64,000 nucleotides of DNA, from the NCBI GenBank assembly GCA_024235955.1, contig JACKLJ010000001.1:248001-312000 (forward strand), written 5' to 3'. Below are positions 1 to 9,848 of this stretch, piece by piece; within the stretch, counting starts at the first letter, position 1; every line of letters starts with the position of its first letter. The DNA is from Burkholderiaceae bacterium (lineage in GTDB: Bacteria; Pseudomonadota; Gammaproteobacteria; Burkholderiales; Burkholderiaceae_C). The notes beneath the pieces were generated by a model that was given only the letters and a program-made list of their open reading frames with translations, was not told where the DNA came from and did no database searches. Made by a program: the position numbers and the translations under genes.

Positions 1-1538
<1,538 letters not shown>

Positions 1539-1655
1539 GTTGACTCCTTGTATTCGTCTGCGGAGGTATGCAGCTGTCTTGAGCTACCAGGGCATCGTAG
1601 TCAGAAGCGATTGACAAGAGAAATCGGCAATCCCTAATCCGCCAATAAAAACTAT

Positions 1656-2824
1656 CTAAGGACACGCTTCAAAACCGCCGTTTGCTGAGCGGTGCGAACG
1701 CAACGAGCCTCGAATCGTGTCTGCCGGGCTGATATGGTCGATCAACGGCGTCAACTCGGCGCGCATTCGCACCCATTTCGCGCCTTGCGGGCGCACTCAT
1801 GCCTCGCACAGCTGCGGCCGTTTGCGCAGCATCCACAGATTGCCCAGCATGAACAGCGTGTGCAGCTTGGCGGTGTTCTTGGCCAGGCCCCGGTAGCTCA
1901 CCTTGGTGAAGCCGAACTGGCGCTTGATGACGCGGAAGGCGTGTTCGCCCTTGGCCCGGATGCGTGCCTTCACGCGTTCGAGTTCGTCGATCAGCCGGCC
2001 CTTGTCGGTGCCGGTGTCCAGCGCTCGGCGCTTGCCCAGGCGCATGGCGATGTGCCAGCGCACTCTGGCTCGCGTCCATTGCGCCGCACCCTGGTAGCCA
2101 GCGTCAGCGAACACGTCCGTCTCCGCGCCGTGCAGCAAGCCATCCACCTGCGTGACGTCGGCCGCGTTGGCCGGCGTGGTCACCAGGCTGTGCACGACGC
2201 CCGTCTCCAGATCAGTGCCCACATGGGCCTTCATGCCGAAGTACCACTGCTGACCCTTCTTGGTCTGATGCATGTCCGGGTCGCGCTCACCGCTGCGGTT
2301 CTTGGTCGAGCTCGGCGCGTTGATGATGGTGGCATCTACGGCCGTGCCGCTCTTGACCACCAGGCCCTTCGCCGCCAGCAGCTCATTGACTGCGACGAAC
2401 ATTTGCTGGGCCAGGCCATGACGCTCCAGCAGGTGGCGAAAGCGCAGGATGGTGATGGCGTCGGGAAGCCGGTCCGCATCGACGTTGAGCCGTGCGAAGT
2501 CGCGATACAGAGGCGTGTCGATCAGCGCCTCCTCCATTGCCTGGTCGCCGAAGGTGAACCAGTTCTGCATGAAGTGGATGCGCAGCATCGTCTCGATGGG
2601 AAACGGCGGCCGGCCGGTCTTGGCGCGCGGGCTGTGCGGTTCGATCAGCGCCACCAGTGCCGACCACGGCACCACTCGTTCCATCTCGTCGAGGAACTCG
2701 CGCTTCCTCGTGCGCTTGTTCGTCCAGTCCAGGCTCAGCGTCTTCTGCGTCATGCCATCCATCGTGCCGTTACGCCGTGCTCATGGGGAGAGCAGTTGCA
2801 CGGGGTTTTGAAGCGAGTCCCTAA
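1656..2824 (-). mobile_element. complete IS5-family insertion sequence with CTAA target duplication
   Basis: The element spans 1660-2820 (1161 bp). Its ends are inverted repeats: GGACACGCTTCAAAACC on the left and, read from the right end, GGACTCGCTTCAAAACC, with one mismatch in 17. It is flanked by a direct CTAA at 1656-1659 and 2821-2824, which fits the CTAR/YTAR target typical of the IS5 group. It carries one transposase gene on the minus strand. The intact open reading frame, the good inverted repeats and the perfect target duplication suggest a fairly recent insertion. Confidence 0.95.
1797..2762 (-). CDS. IS5-family transposase
   Basis: This 321-residue DDE transposase would catalyse movement of the surrounding element. 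An N-terminal DUF772-like region contains the motif TMLRIHFMQNWF, and a DDE domain follows. Candidate catalytic residues are the Asp in AVDATIINAPS, the Asp in FADAGYQG and the Glu in EHAFRVIKRQFG, the last matching the Y/R-E-K signature of the IS5 group. No frameshift or internal stop is present, so it may be active. A second possible start lies three codons downstream of the first ATG. Confidence 0.95.
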   Translation of the reverse strand: MDGMTQKTLSLDWTNKRTRKREFLDEMERVVPWSALVALIEPHSPRAKTGRPPFPIETMLRIHFMQNWFTFGDQAMEEALIDTPLYRDFARLNVDADRLPDAITILRFRHLLERHGLAQQMFVAVNELLAAKGLVVKSGTAVDATIINAPSSTKNRSGERDPDMHQTKKGQQWYFGMKAHVGTDLETGVVHSLVTTPANAADVTQVDGLLHGAETDVFADAGYQGAAQWTRARVRWHIAMRLGKRRALDTGTDKGRLIDELERVKARIRAKGEHAFRVIKRQFGFTKVSYRGLAKNTAKLHTLFMLGNLWMLRKRPQLCEA

Positions 2825-2970
2825 GAGCCCGGCGGTACCTGACGAAAGATGCCGGATGCGGGCCGGGAACGGTTGCTTCAGGCCCGAGGCTGGGCGGCGG
2901 CGCGGGCCAGCCGCGCACGTGCACGTTCATCTGTGGGAATGCGATCTCCCGCCAGCCGCAGGGCAAGCCG

Positions 2971-4920
2971 TCAGGGCTCGATCTGGCGCGGCTCGATGGC
3001 CATCTGCGCGGCTGGGCGCGGCGTGCCGATGGGGACCGTGGCGCGGCCCTGCTGCATGGCTTTCATGTCCTGTTCGCTGGGGTACTGGCCTGCCACCCAG
3101 TAATCGAACACGCGCCGCACGATGGGCGCTGCGTGCGCGGCCCCGAAGCCGGCGTTCTCGACGATGCAGGCTACGGCAATCGTCGGGTTGTCGGCCGGTG
3201 CGAAGCCGATGTAGAGCGAGTGGTCGCGCTGGTGCTCGGCCAGCTTGCCGGCGTCGTAATGCCCCTTCTGGCTGATGGTCACGGCCTGCGCCGTGCCGGT
3301 CTTGCCGCCGGACAGGTAGGGCGCACCGGCGAACACGCCGCGCGAGGTGCCTTCCTGCGTCACGCCGACCATGGCGCGCAGGATCAGGTCGACGTTCTGG
3401 CGCTTGAAGCCGAGGTCGGTGGCCGGCGGTTGCGCCACCGGCGCGAACTTGCGCGAGTCGCCCTCCTGGTGCGCCATCACCAGATGTGGCGGGTGGCGGA
3501 TGCCGCCATCCACGATCGTGGCCAGGGCCGAGGCGAGCTGCAGCATGGTGAAGTTGTTGTAACCCTGCCCGATGCCGAGCGAGATGGTTTCGCCCGCGTA
3601 CCACTTCTGGTGCTGAGGCTGCTTGTAGGTGCGGCGCTTCCATTCGGTGGAGGGCAGCACGCCGCGCGTCTCGCCCGGGATGTCGATGCCCGTGATCTGC
3701 CCGAAATCCAGCGGCGCCATGAAGTCGTGGATGCCGTTCACGCCCATGTCGTTGGCGAGCTGGTAGAAGTACACGTTGCTCGAATGGATGATGGCGCGCC
3801 GCAGATCCACCGGGCCCAGTGCGTGGCCGGAGCGGAAGGTGTGGCCGCCGAAGGTCCAGGAGCCGCCGTCGTTGACGATCATGCCCGGCGTGCGCAGGTT
3901 CTTCTCCAGCGCGGCCAGGCCCATGAACGGCTTGTAGGTGGAGCCCGGCGGGTAGGTGCCGCGCAGCGCGCGGTTGAGCAGCGGCTTGTCGAGGGAGTCG
4001 TTCAGCTCGTCCCAGCTTTCCTGGTCGATGCCGTCGACGAACAGGTTGGGGTCGTAGGTGGGTTTGCTGACGAAGGCCAGCACCTCGCCGTTGCGCGGGT
4101 CGATGGCCACCAGCGCCCCGCGCCGATCGCCGAACATGTCTTCCACCAGCTTCTGCAGGTTGATGTCGATCGACAGCTCGACCGATTCGCCCTGCGCCGC
4201 CGGGTGCGTGGACAGGCGCCGCACCGCATGGCCGCCGGCCGAGGTTTCCATCTGCTCGACACCGGTGGTGCCGTGCAGCATCTTCTCGTAGCTGGATTCC
4301 ACGCCGAGCTTGCCGATGTAGTCGGTGCCGCGGTAGTTGGCGGCGTCGTCGGAGTCGTCGATCTGCTCTTTCTCGCGCTGGTTGATGCGGCCGATGTAGC
4401 CGATCACGTGGCTGGCCGTTTCGCCCAGCGGGTAGGTGCGGAACAGCCGCGCCTTGATCTCCACGCCCGGGAAGCGGTAGCGCTGGGCCGCCAGCCGTGC
4501 CACTTCTTCATCGGTGAGGCGCATGCGGATCGGCAGCGATTCGAAGCTCTTGGACTCGGCCATCAGCTTCTTGAAGCGCCGCCGGTCGCGCGGCGTGATT
4601 TCCACGAACTGGCCCAGCGCGTCGATGGTCTTGTCGAGGTTGTCGATGCGGGCCGGCGTGAGCTCCAGCGTGTAGGCCTTGTAGTTGCTGGCCAGCAGCA
4701 CGCCGTTGCGGTCGAGGATCTCGCCGCGGTTGGGCACGATGGGCACCACCGCCGTGCGGTTGCTCTCGGCCTGCTGCGCCAGATCGTCGTGGCGCACCAC
4801 CTGCAGGAAGTACAGGCGCCAGGCCAGCAGCCCGAACGCGAGCAGCATCACCAGCGCGATCACGCCCAGCCGGGCCTGGAAGCGCCCGAGCTCGGCTTCG
4901 GTGTTGCGCAGTTCGGTCAT
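2971..4920 (-). CDS. mrdA: penicillin-binding protein 2, peptidoglycan D,D-transpeptidase MrdA
   Basis: This 649-residue class B penicillin-binding protein cross-links peptidoglycan during cell elongation, working with MreBCD and RodA. One N-terminal membrane helix (about residues 17-38) anchors it in the inner membrane. A PBP dimerisation domain follows, then the transpeptidase domain. The three active-site motifs are visible: SxxK (S327 in STYK), SxN (SSN in IHSSNVYFY) and KTG (K540 in GGKTGTAQ). It is the last mre-operon gene seen here, 104 bp after mreD, and a dispersed repeat fills much of that gap. rodA often follows mrdA but is absent; the DNA downstream leads into an IS element. Confidence 0.96.
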   Translation of the reverse strand: MTELRNTEAELGRFQARLGVIALVMLLAFGLLAWRLYFLQVVRHDDLAQQAESNRTAVVPIVPNRGEILDRNGVLLASNYKAYTLELTPARIDNLDKTIDALGQFVEITPRDRRRFKKLMAESKSFESLPIRMRLTDEEVARLAAQRYRFPGVEIKARLFRTYPLGETASHVIGYIGRINQREKEQIDDSDDAANYRGTDYIGKLGVESSYEKMLHGTTGVEQMETSAGGHAVRRLSTHPAAQGESVELSIDINLQKLVEDMFGDRRGALVAIDPRNGEVLAFVSKPTYDPNLFVDGIDQESWDELNDSLDKPLLNRALRGTYPPGSTYKPFMGLAALEKNLRTPGMIVNDGGSWTFGGHTFRSGHALGPVDLRRAIIHSSNVYFYQLANDMGVNGIHDFMAPLDFGQITGIDIPGETRGVLPSTEWKRRTYKQPQHQKWYAGETISLGIGQGYNNFTMLQLASALATIVDGGIRHPPHLVMAHQEGDSRKFAPVAQPPATDLGFKRQNVDLILRAMVGVTQEGTSRGVFAGAPYLSGGKTGTAQAVTISQKGHYDAGKLAEHQRDHSLYIGFAPADNPTIAVACIVENAGFGAAHAAPIVRRVFDYWVAGQYPSEQDMKAMQQGRATVPIGTPRPAAQMAIEPRQIEP

Positions 4921-4931
4921 GGCGAGGCTGG

Positions 4932-4998
4932 AATACTATGCTTTTTGTAGCTGCTTGCGCAAGTCATGCAAGGGCTGGAGTCGAAAAATGTTCAAAAG
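4932..4998 (+). repeat. short dispersed imperfect palindrome, copy 1 (between mreD and mrdA)
   Basis: The core reads AGCTGCTTGCGC, followed by AAGGGCTGGAG and an A-rich arm. It matches the family found about 16 times in this window, whose consensus is AGCTGCYTGCGCCCG, a short loop, GGGCTGGAGGC, with AT-rich flanks. It lies inside an otherwise tight operon. Confidence 0.8.
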
Positions 4999-5024
4999 TT
5001 CGACGGTGCGGGGCGCAGGATGTG

Positions 5025-5540
5025 TCAGAGCGGCCGGGTGGCGTCGGAATTGGGGGCGCGGCGCTGTGGCGCCAGCAGCAGCCAGCTGACCGGTGGCCAC
5101 AGGGCGGCCTCCAGCAACGGTGCCAGCAGCACTTCCCAGCCCGGCAGCAGTCCCCCGCCAATCAGCCGCAGCACGATCGTGATGGCATGCGCTGCCGCGA
5201 ACAGCGGCAGCACCTGCGCCGCCTGCCCCGGCACCGAGAACCACAGGATGCGCCGGTGGATCATGATGGCGAAGTAGATCAGCACCGCATACGCCAGCGC
5301 ATGCTGGCCGAGCAGCGAGGCCTGGTGCACGTCCAGCGCCAGGCCGAACAGGAAGCCGGCGCCCAGTCCGACGCGGCGCGGCTGGTGGATGCTCCAGAAC
5401 ACCAGCACCACGGCCAGGAAGTCGGGCATCCAGGGCACGCGGCCGAGCGGCAGCAGATCGAGCATCAGCGCCACGATCAGGCTGCCCCAGATGAAGGCGG
5501 GGCTGGCCGGCAGCAGCAGGGGTTGTCCACGCGGCAGCAT
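5025..5540 (-). CDS. mreD: rod shape-determining protein MreD
   Basis: This 171-residue inner-membrane protein belongs to the elongation complex, linking MreC to the cytoplasmic MreB filament and the PBP2/RodA synthase. It has several hydrophobic segments (for example FIWGSLIVALMLDLLP and FLAVVLVFWSIHQ). The family landmark GLALDVHQASLLGQHALAYA is present. The start codon overlaps the mreC stop by one base (TGATG), so translation is probably coupled. Length and context are normal for the family. Confidence 0.93.
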   Translation of the reverse strand: MLPRGQPLLLPASPAFIWGSLIVALMLDLLPLGRVPWMPDFLAVVLVFWSIHQPRRVGLGAGFLFGLALDVHQASLLGQHALAYAVLIYFAIMIHRRILWFSVPGQAAQVLPLFAAAHAITIVLRLIGGGLLPGWEVLLAPLLEAALWPPVSWLLLAPQRRAPNSDATRPL

Positions 5541-6595
5541 CAGGGCTTGCCTCCCTGGGGTTTCGGGTGGTTGCCGGCGCGCGGCGGCTTGCCGGCCTTG
5601 CCCGCGGCCGATGCGGGGGTGGCCGGCCTGGCCTTGGCTGCCGGGGCGGATGCAGCTGCCGCCGCAGAGGCCGCAGAGGCCGCTGAAGCCGGCGCCGAGG
5701 CCGGCGTGGCACTCGGCCCCACGCCGGCCAGGCGCAGCTGGTCGGTCACGGGCTGCAATACCATCACGTAGGTCACGCCCTGCACCTGCGCCAGCGGCGT
5801 GCAGTAGATGCGGGCGAAGCTGGAATCGCTGCGGCGGTCCACCGCCGCCACCTTGGCCACCGGCAGCCCCGGCGGGTAGACGCCGTCGATGCCGCTGGTG
5901 ACCAGCTCGTCGCCTTCGCGCACGTCCTCGCCCACCGGCATGTAGCGCAGCTCCAGCAGGCCGGTGCGCGGCGTGGCGTCGCCGTAGGCCACGGCGCGCT
6001 GGCCGGTGCGCGCGTTCATCACCGGGATCACCTGATCGCGGTCGATCAGCAGGGTCACCTCGCTCACGAACGGGTAGACGCGCGTGACCTGGCCCAGCAC
6101 ACCGGATTCGTCCATCACCGGCGAACCCGGCTGGACGCCGTTGAGCTGGCCCTTGTCGATCACCACGCGGCGGCTGAACGGGTCGGTGGCGTCGTACAGC
6201 ACCTGCGCCGCGGTGCCCGGCACGGTGAGCCGGTCGCGCAGGCCCAGCAGTTGGCGCAGGCGCTCGTTCTCGAGCTGCAGCTGCTCCACCTGGCCGGCGC
6301 GTTGCGACTGCGCGGCCAGCTTGCGCCGCGCGGCCTCCTCGGTCTTGCGGGCGGTCTTCAGCTCGGTCAGGTAGCCCGTGCCGTCCTCGATCATCTGCAC
6401 CGGCTGCAGTGCCAGCCACTGCGCCGGGTACAGCACGGTGGCGATGGCCGCGCGCAGCGGCTGAACGAGCTTGAAGCGTGCGTCGGCCACCATCAGCACC
6501 AGCGCCAGCGCGCTGAACACCACCAGCCGCGACAGCGCCGACGGCCCTTGCTTGAAGAAGGGCGGTGGCGTGCGGTCCAGGGTCTCCAGCGGCAT
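5540..6595 (-). CDS. mreC: rod shape-determining protein MreC
   Basis: This 351-residue bitopic protein scaffolds the elongasome in the periplasm. A short cytoplasmic N terminus precedes a single membrane helix (about residues 21-42, SRLVVFSALALVLMVADARF). A coiled coil rich in Gln, Glu and Leu follows (about residues 78-118), then the beta-rich MreC domain (GSPVMDESGVLGQV, TLLIDRDQVIPVM). The C-terminal ~60 residues are an Ala/Pro/Lys-rich low-complexity tail that is probably unstructured. The gene lies 248 bp after mreB and is coupled to mreD. Confidence 0.94.
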   Translation of the reverse strand: MPLETLDRTPPPFFKQGPSALSRLVVFSALALVLMVADARFKLVQPLRAAIATVLYPAQWLALQPVQMIEDGTGYLTELKTARKTEEAARRKLAAQSQRAGQVEQLQLENERLRQLLGLRDRLTVPGTAAQVLYDATDPFSRRVVIDKGQLNGVQPGSPVMDESGVLGQVTRVYPFVSEVTLLIDRDQVIPVMNARTGQRAVAYGDATPRTGLLELRYMPVGEDVREGDELVTSGIDGVYPPGLPVAKVAAVDRRSDSSFARIYCTPLAQVQGVTYVMVLQPVTDQLRLAGVGPSATPASAPASAASAASAAAAASAPAAKARPATPASAAGKAGKPPRAGNHPKPQGGKP

Positions 6596-6654
6596 GGGGA
6601 AATCAGCGCGGCCTCAGCGTTCCCGACAGCAGGAACCGGCAGAAGCTGGCTGCC

Positions 6655-6723
6655 ATTTTGCTCTAGAAAAAGGAGCTGGCTGCGCCCGCCAGATAAGGGC
6701 AAACACCATTTTTTGTTCCAAAG
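6655..6723 (+). repeat. short dispersed imperfect palindrome, copy 2 (between mreB and mreC)
   Basis: The core GAGCTGGCTGCGCCCGCCAG is followed by ATAAGGGC and a T-rich arm, a diverged member of the AGCTGCYTGCGCCCG family. It occupies part of the 248-bp mreB-mreC gap, where no gene is seen. Confidence 0.7.
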
Positions 6724-6843
6724 TGCAGCTTTGGCGCATGGTGCCTGCCCGCATGTGCCGCGAGCGCTGGCGCCAGGTGCCGGGCGGGGCTGCCAAGCGT
6801 GCACCCGCGAGGCGATGGCGCGCCAGCGCCCCGAGCGCGGCCC

Positions 6844-7884
6844 TTATTCACTCGTGAAGATGTTCCCCAGCCGTTCCATGCGCTCCAGCGCCAGGCCGCA
6901 GCCGCGCACCACGCAGGTCAGGGGCTCCTCGGCCACCAGCACGGGCAGGCCGGTTTCCTCGGCCAACAGGCGGTCGAGGTCGCGCAGCAGGGCGCCGCCG
7001 CCGGTGAGCATCATGCCGCGCTCGGCGATGTCGGCGCCGAGTTCGGGCGGGGTCTCTTCCAGCGCCTTCTTCACTTCGGAGACGATGCTGTTGAGCGGCT
7101 CGGTCAGCGCTTCCAGCACCTCGTTGCTGCTGATGGTGAAGCTGCGCGGCACGCCTTCGGAAAGGTTGCGGCCCTTGACTTCCATCTCGCGGATCTCGCT
7201 GCCGGGGAAGGCGCTGCCGATTTCCTTCTTGATCATCTCCGCCGTCGGGTCGCCGATCAGCATGCCGTAGTTGCGGCGGATGTAGTTGACGATGGCGTCG
7301 TCGAACTTGTCGCCACCCACGCGGGCCGAGCCCTTGTAGACCATGCCGCCCAGGCTGATCACGCCCACCTCGGTGGTGCCGCCGCCGATGTCCACCACCA
7401 TCGAGCCGGAAGCCTCGCTGACCGGCAGACCGGCGCCGATGGCCGCGGCCATCGGTTCCTCGATCAGGTACACCTCGGAGGCGCCGGCGCCCAGCGCCGA
7501 TTCGCGGATCGCGCGCCGCTCCACCTGGGTGGAGCCGCAGGGCACGCAGATGATGATGCGCGGGCTGCGGAACAGGCCACGCGCGTGCACCATGCGGATG
7601 AACTGCTTGAGCATCTGCTCGGTGACGGTGAAGTCGGCGATCACGCCGTCCTTCATGGGCCGGATGGCCTCGATGTTGCCGGGGACCTTGCCCAGCATGG
7701 CCTTGGCCTCGTGGCCCACGGCCTGGATGGTCTTCTTGCCCTGGGGGCCGCCTTCGTGGCGGATGGCGACCACCGAGGGCTCGTCCAGCACGATGCCCTT
7801 GTCGCGCACGACGATCAGGGTGTTGGCGGTGCCCAGGTCAATGGCCAGGTCGGTCGAAAAGAGCCGACGGAACGCTCCAAACAT
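6844..7884 (-). CDS. mreB: rod shape-determining protein MreB (bacterial actin homologue)
   Basis: This 346-residue ATP-binding actin-fold protein forms membrane-bound filaments that direct lateral wall synthesis. The N-terminal motif STDLAIDLGTANTLI (phosphate 1), the VVDIGGGTTEVGVISLGG stretch (phosphate 2) and the MLTGGGALL adenosine-binding motif are all present. I chose the ATG complementary to 7882-7884 because it gives the canonical start MFGAFRRLFS and is preceded by GAGAGGA. A longer upstream reading frame exists but has no family support. It is the first gene of mreB-mreC-mreD-mrdA. Confidence 0.97.
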   Translation of the reverse strand: MFGAFRRLFSTDLAIDLGTANTLIVVRDKGIVLDEPSVVAIRHEGGPQGKKTIQAVGHEAKAMLGKVPGNIEAIRPMKDGVIADFTVTEQMLKQFIRMVHARGLFRSPRIIICVPCGSTQVERRAIRESALGAGASEVYLIEEPMAAAIGAGLPVSEASGSMVVDIGGGTTEVGVISLGGMVYKGSARVGGDKFDDAIVNYIRRNYGMLIGDPTAEMIKKEIGSAFPGSEIREMEVKGRNLSEGVPRSFTISSNEVLEALTEPLNSIVSEVKKALEETPPELGADIAERGMMLTGGGALLRDLDRLLAEETGLPVLVAEEPLTCVVRGCGLALERMERLGNIFTSE

Positions 7885-8081
7885 GAAAAATCCTCTCGGG
7901 CTCCGGTGTGCACCCACCACCGCCGCCGGCGTACTTGCTGCAATTAACGTGTGATTTCGTGCAGGAAACAGCCGCGTCCGGGCCGCCGCAACAAAGGCGG
8001 GATAATACCGTATCGCCCTGGGCGCGCCGCCCGGCACGAGGGCGCTTCAAGCAGTAAGTCACAGTCTGTTTCCAATTTCCC
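7885..8081. promoter_or_regulatory. divergent promoter region between mreB and gatC
   Basis: The 197-bp gap separates two divergent operons. Around 7993-8012 the sequence GGGATAATACCGTATCG could give -10-like hexamers on both strands (GATAAT on plus, TATTAT on minus). The two promoters would then overlap. Good -35 elements are not obvious, so the exact start sites are uncertain. Confidence 0.45.
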
Positions 8082-8381
8082 ATGTCCCTGACCCGCACCG
8101 ATATCGACCGCATCGCGCACTTGGCGCGGCTGGCCATGAGCGGCGAGCAAAGTGAGCGGATGCTCACGCAACTGAACGGCTTTTTCGGCATCGTGGAAGC
8201 CATGAGTGCGGTCGACACCACCGGTGTCGAACCGCTGCCGCACCCGATCGCGGCGATCCAGGATATCGCGCTGCGCCTGCGCGACGACGTCGCCAGCGAG
8301 CCCGACCAGCGCACCGCCAACCAGCAGAGCGCCCCCGCCGTGGAAGATGGCTTGTTCCTGGTGCCGAAGGTGATCGAGTGA
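8082..8381 (+). CDS. gatC: Asp-tRNA(Asn)/Glu-tRNA(Gln) amidotransferase subunit C
   Basis: GatC is the 99-residue small subunit of the GatCAB amidotransferase, which converts misacylated Glu-tRNA(Gln) or Asp-tRNA(Asn) to the correct amide. It wraps around GatA and stabilises the complex. Family features are the N-terminal helix DIDRIAHLARLAMS and the TTGVEPLPHP region. It is first in gatC-gatA-gatB, and its stop codon overlaps the gatA start by one base. Confidence 0.96.
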   Translation: MSLTRTDIDRIAHLARLAMSGEQSERMLTQLNGFFGIVEAMSAVDTTGVEPLPHPIAAIQDIALRLRDDVASEPDQRTANQQSAPAVEDGLFLVPKVIE

Positions 8382-9847
8382 TGGCCGGCGAACTGCACCA
8401 GCTGACGGTGGCGCAACTGGCCGAAGGCCTGCGCGCCAGGACGTTCTCCGCCGGGGAACTGGCCCGGCACTTCCTGCAGCGGGCGGCGCAGCACGACGGC
8501 CTGGGCGCCTTCCTGGCCACCCACGAAGAAGCCACGCTGGCGCAGGCCCGCGCGGCCGACGCGCGGCTGGCGCAGGGCGACGCCCCGCGACTGGCCGGTG
8601 TGCCGCTGGCGCACAAGGACATCTTCGTCACGCGCGACTTCCCCACCACCGCCGGCTCGAAGATGCTGGAAGGCTACCGCTCGCCGTTCGACGCCACCGT
8701 GGTCACGCGGCTGGCCGAGGCCGGCATGGTCACGCTCGGCAAGCTCAACTGCGACGAGTTCGCGATGGGCTCGTCCAACGAGAACTCGGCCTACCACCCG
8801 GTGAAGAACCCCTGGGACACCGCCCGGGTGCCCGGCGGTTCGTCAGGCGGCAGCGCCGCCGCCGTGGCCGCGCGCCTGGCACCCGCCGCCACCGGCACCG
8901 ACACCGGCGGGTCGATCCGCCAGCCGGCCTCGTTCTGCGGCATCACCGGCATCAAGCCCACTTACGGCCGCGCCAGCCGCTGGGGCATGATCGCCTACGC
9001 CTCCAGCCTCGACCAGGCCGGCCCCATGGCGCGCACGGCGGAAGACTGCTCGCTCCTGCTCTCGGCGCTGTGCGGCCCCGACCCTGACCGCGATTCCACC
9101 TCGCTCAACGTGCCGGCGGAAGACTTCACGCGCTCGCTGAACGACAGCATTGAGGGCCTGCGGATCGGCGTGCCCAGGGAATTCTTCGGCGAAGGGCTGG
9201 CGGCCGACGTGCGCGCCGCCGTCGATGGCGCGCTGAAAGCGCTGCAGCAGCTCGGCGCCCGGGTGGTCGAGATCTCGCTGCCGCGCACCGAGCTGGCGAT
9301 TCCCGTCTACTACATCATCGCCCCGGCCGAGGCCAGCTCGAACCTGGCGCGCTTCGACGGCGTGAAGTTCGGCCACCGCGCCAGGGACTACACCGATCTC
9401 GAGGACATGTACAAGAAGACCCGCGCCGAAGGCTTCGGCGAAGAGGTCCAGCGCCGCATCATGACCGGCACTTACGTGCTCTCGCATGGCTACTACGACG
9501 CCTACTACCTGCAGGCGCAGAAGATCCGCCGGCTGATCGCCGACGACTTCCAGCGCGCCTTCAAGGAATGCGACGTGATCGCCGGCCCGGTGGCGCCCAC
9601 GGTGGCCTGGCAGCTGGGCGCGCACGGCGCCGACCCGCTGGCCGACTATCTGGCCGACATCTTCACGCTGCCGGCCTCGCTGGCGGGCCTGCCCGGCATG
9701 AGCGTGCCCGCGGGCTTTGGCGAAGGCGGCATGCCTGTGGGCCTGCAGCTGATCGGCAACTACCTCCAGGAAGGCCGGCTGCTCAACCTGGCGCACCGCC
9801 TGCAGCAGGCCACCGATTTCCACCTCCGCGCGCCGGAGGGCTTCTGA
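8381..9847 (+). CDS. gatA: Asp-tRNA(Asn)/Glu-tRNA(Gln) amidotransferase subunit A
   Basis: GatA is the amidase subunit that releases ammonia from glutamine. The 488-residue protein carries the amidase-signature Ser-cisSer-Lys triad: K79 in AHKDIF, S154 in GGSSGGS and S178 in DTGGSIRQP. These positions equal the numbering I recall for Staphylococcus aureus GatA. The ATG at 8381 overlaps the gatC stop. A GTG three bases upstream is in the same frame and cannot be excluded. gatB starts one base after the stop. Confidence 0.97.
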   Translation: MAGELHQLTVAQLAEGLRARTFSAGELARHFLQRAAQHDGLGAFLATHEEATLAQARAADARLAQGDAPRLAGVPLAHKDIFVTRDFPTTAGSKMLEGYRSPFDATVVTRLAEAGMVTLGKLNCDEFAMGSSNENSAYHPVKNPWDTARVPGGSSGGSAAAVAARLAPAATGTDTGGSIRQPASFCGITGIKPTYGRASRWGMIAYASSLDQAGPMARTAEDCSLLLSALCGPDPDRDSTSLNVPAEDFTRSLNDSIEGLRIGVPREFFGEGLAADVRAAVDGALKALQQLGARVVEISLPRTELAIPVYYIIAPAEASSNLARFDGVKFGHRARDYTDLEDMYKKTRAEGFGEEVQRRIMTGTYVLSHGYYDAYYLQAQKIRRLIADDFQRAFKECDVIAGPVAPTVAWQLGAHGADPLADYLADIFTLPASLAGLPGMSVPAGFGEGGMPVGLQLIGNYLQEGRLLNLAHRLQQATDFHLRAPEGF

Positions 9848-9848
9848 C

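Noticed and set aside
1540..1655. OxyR-binding site upstream of katG
   Set aside because: An ATAG...GGAT spacing is only loosely present; I could not fit the tetranucleotide pattern convincingly.
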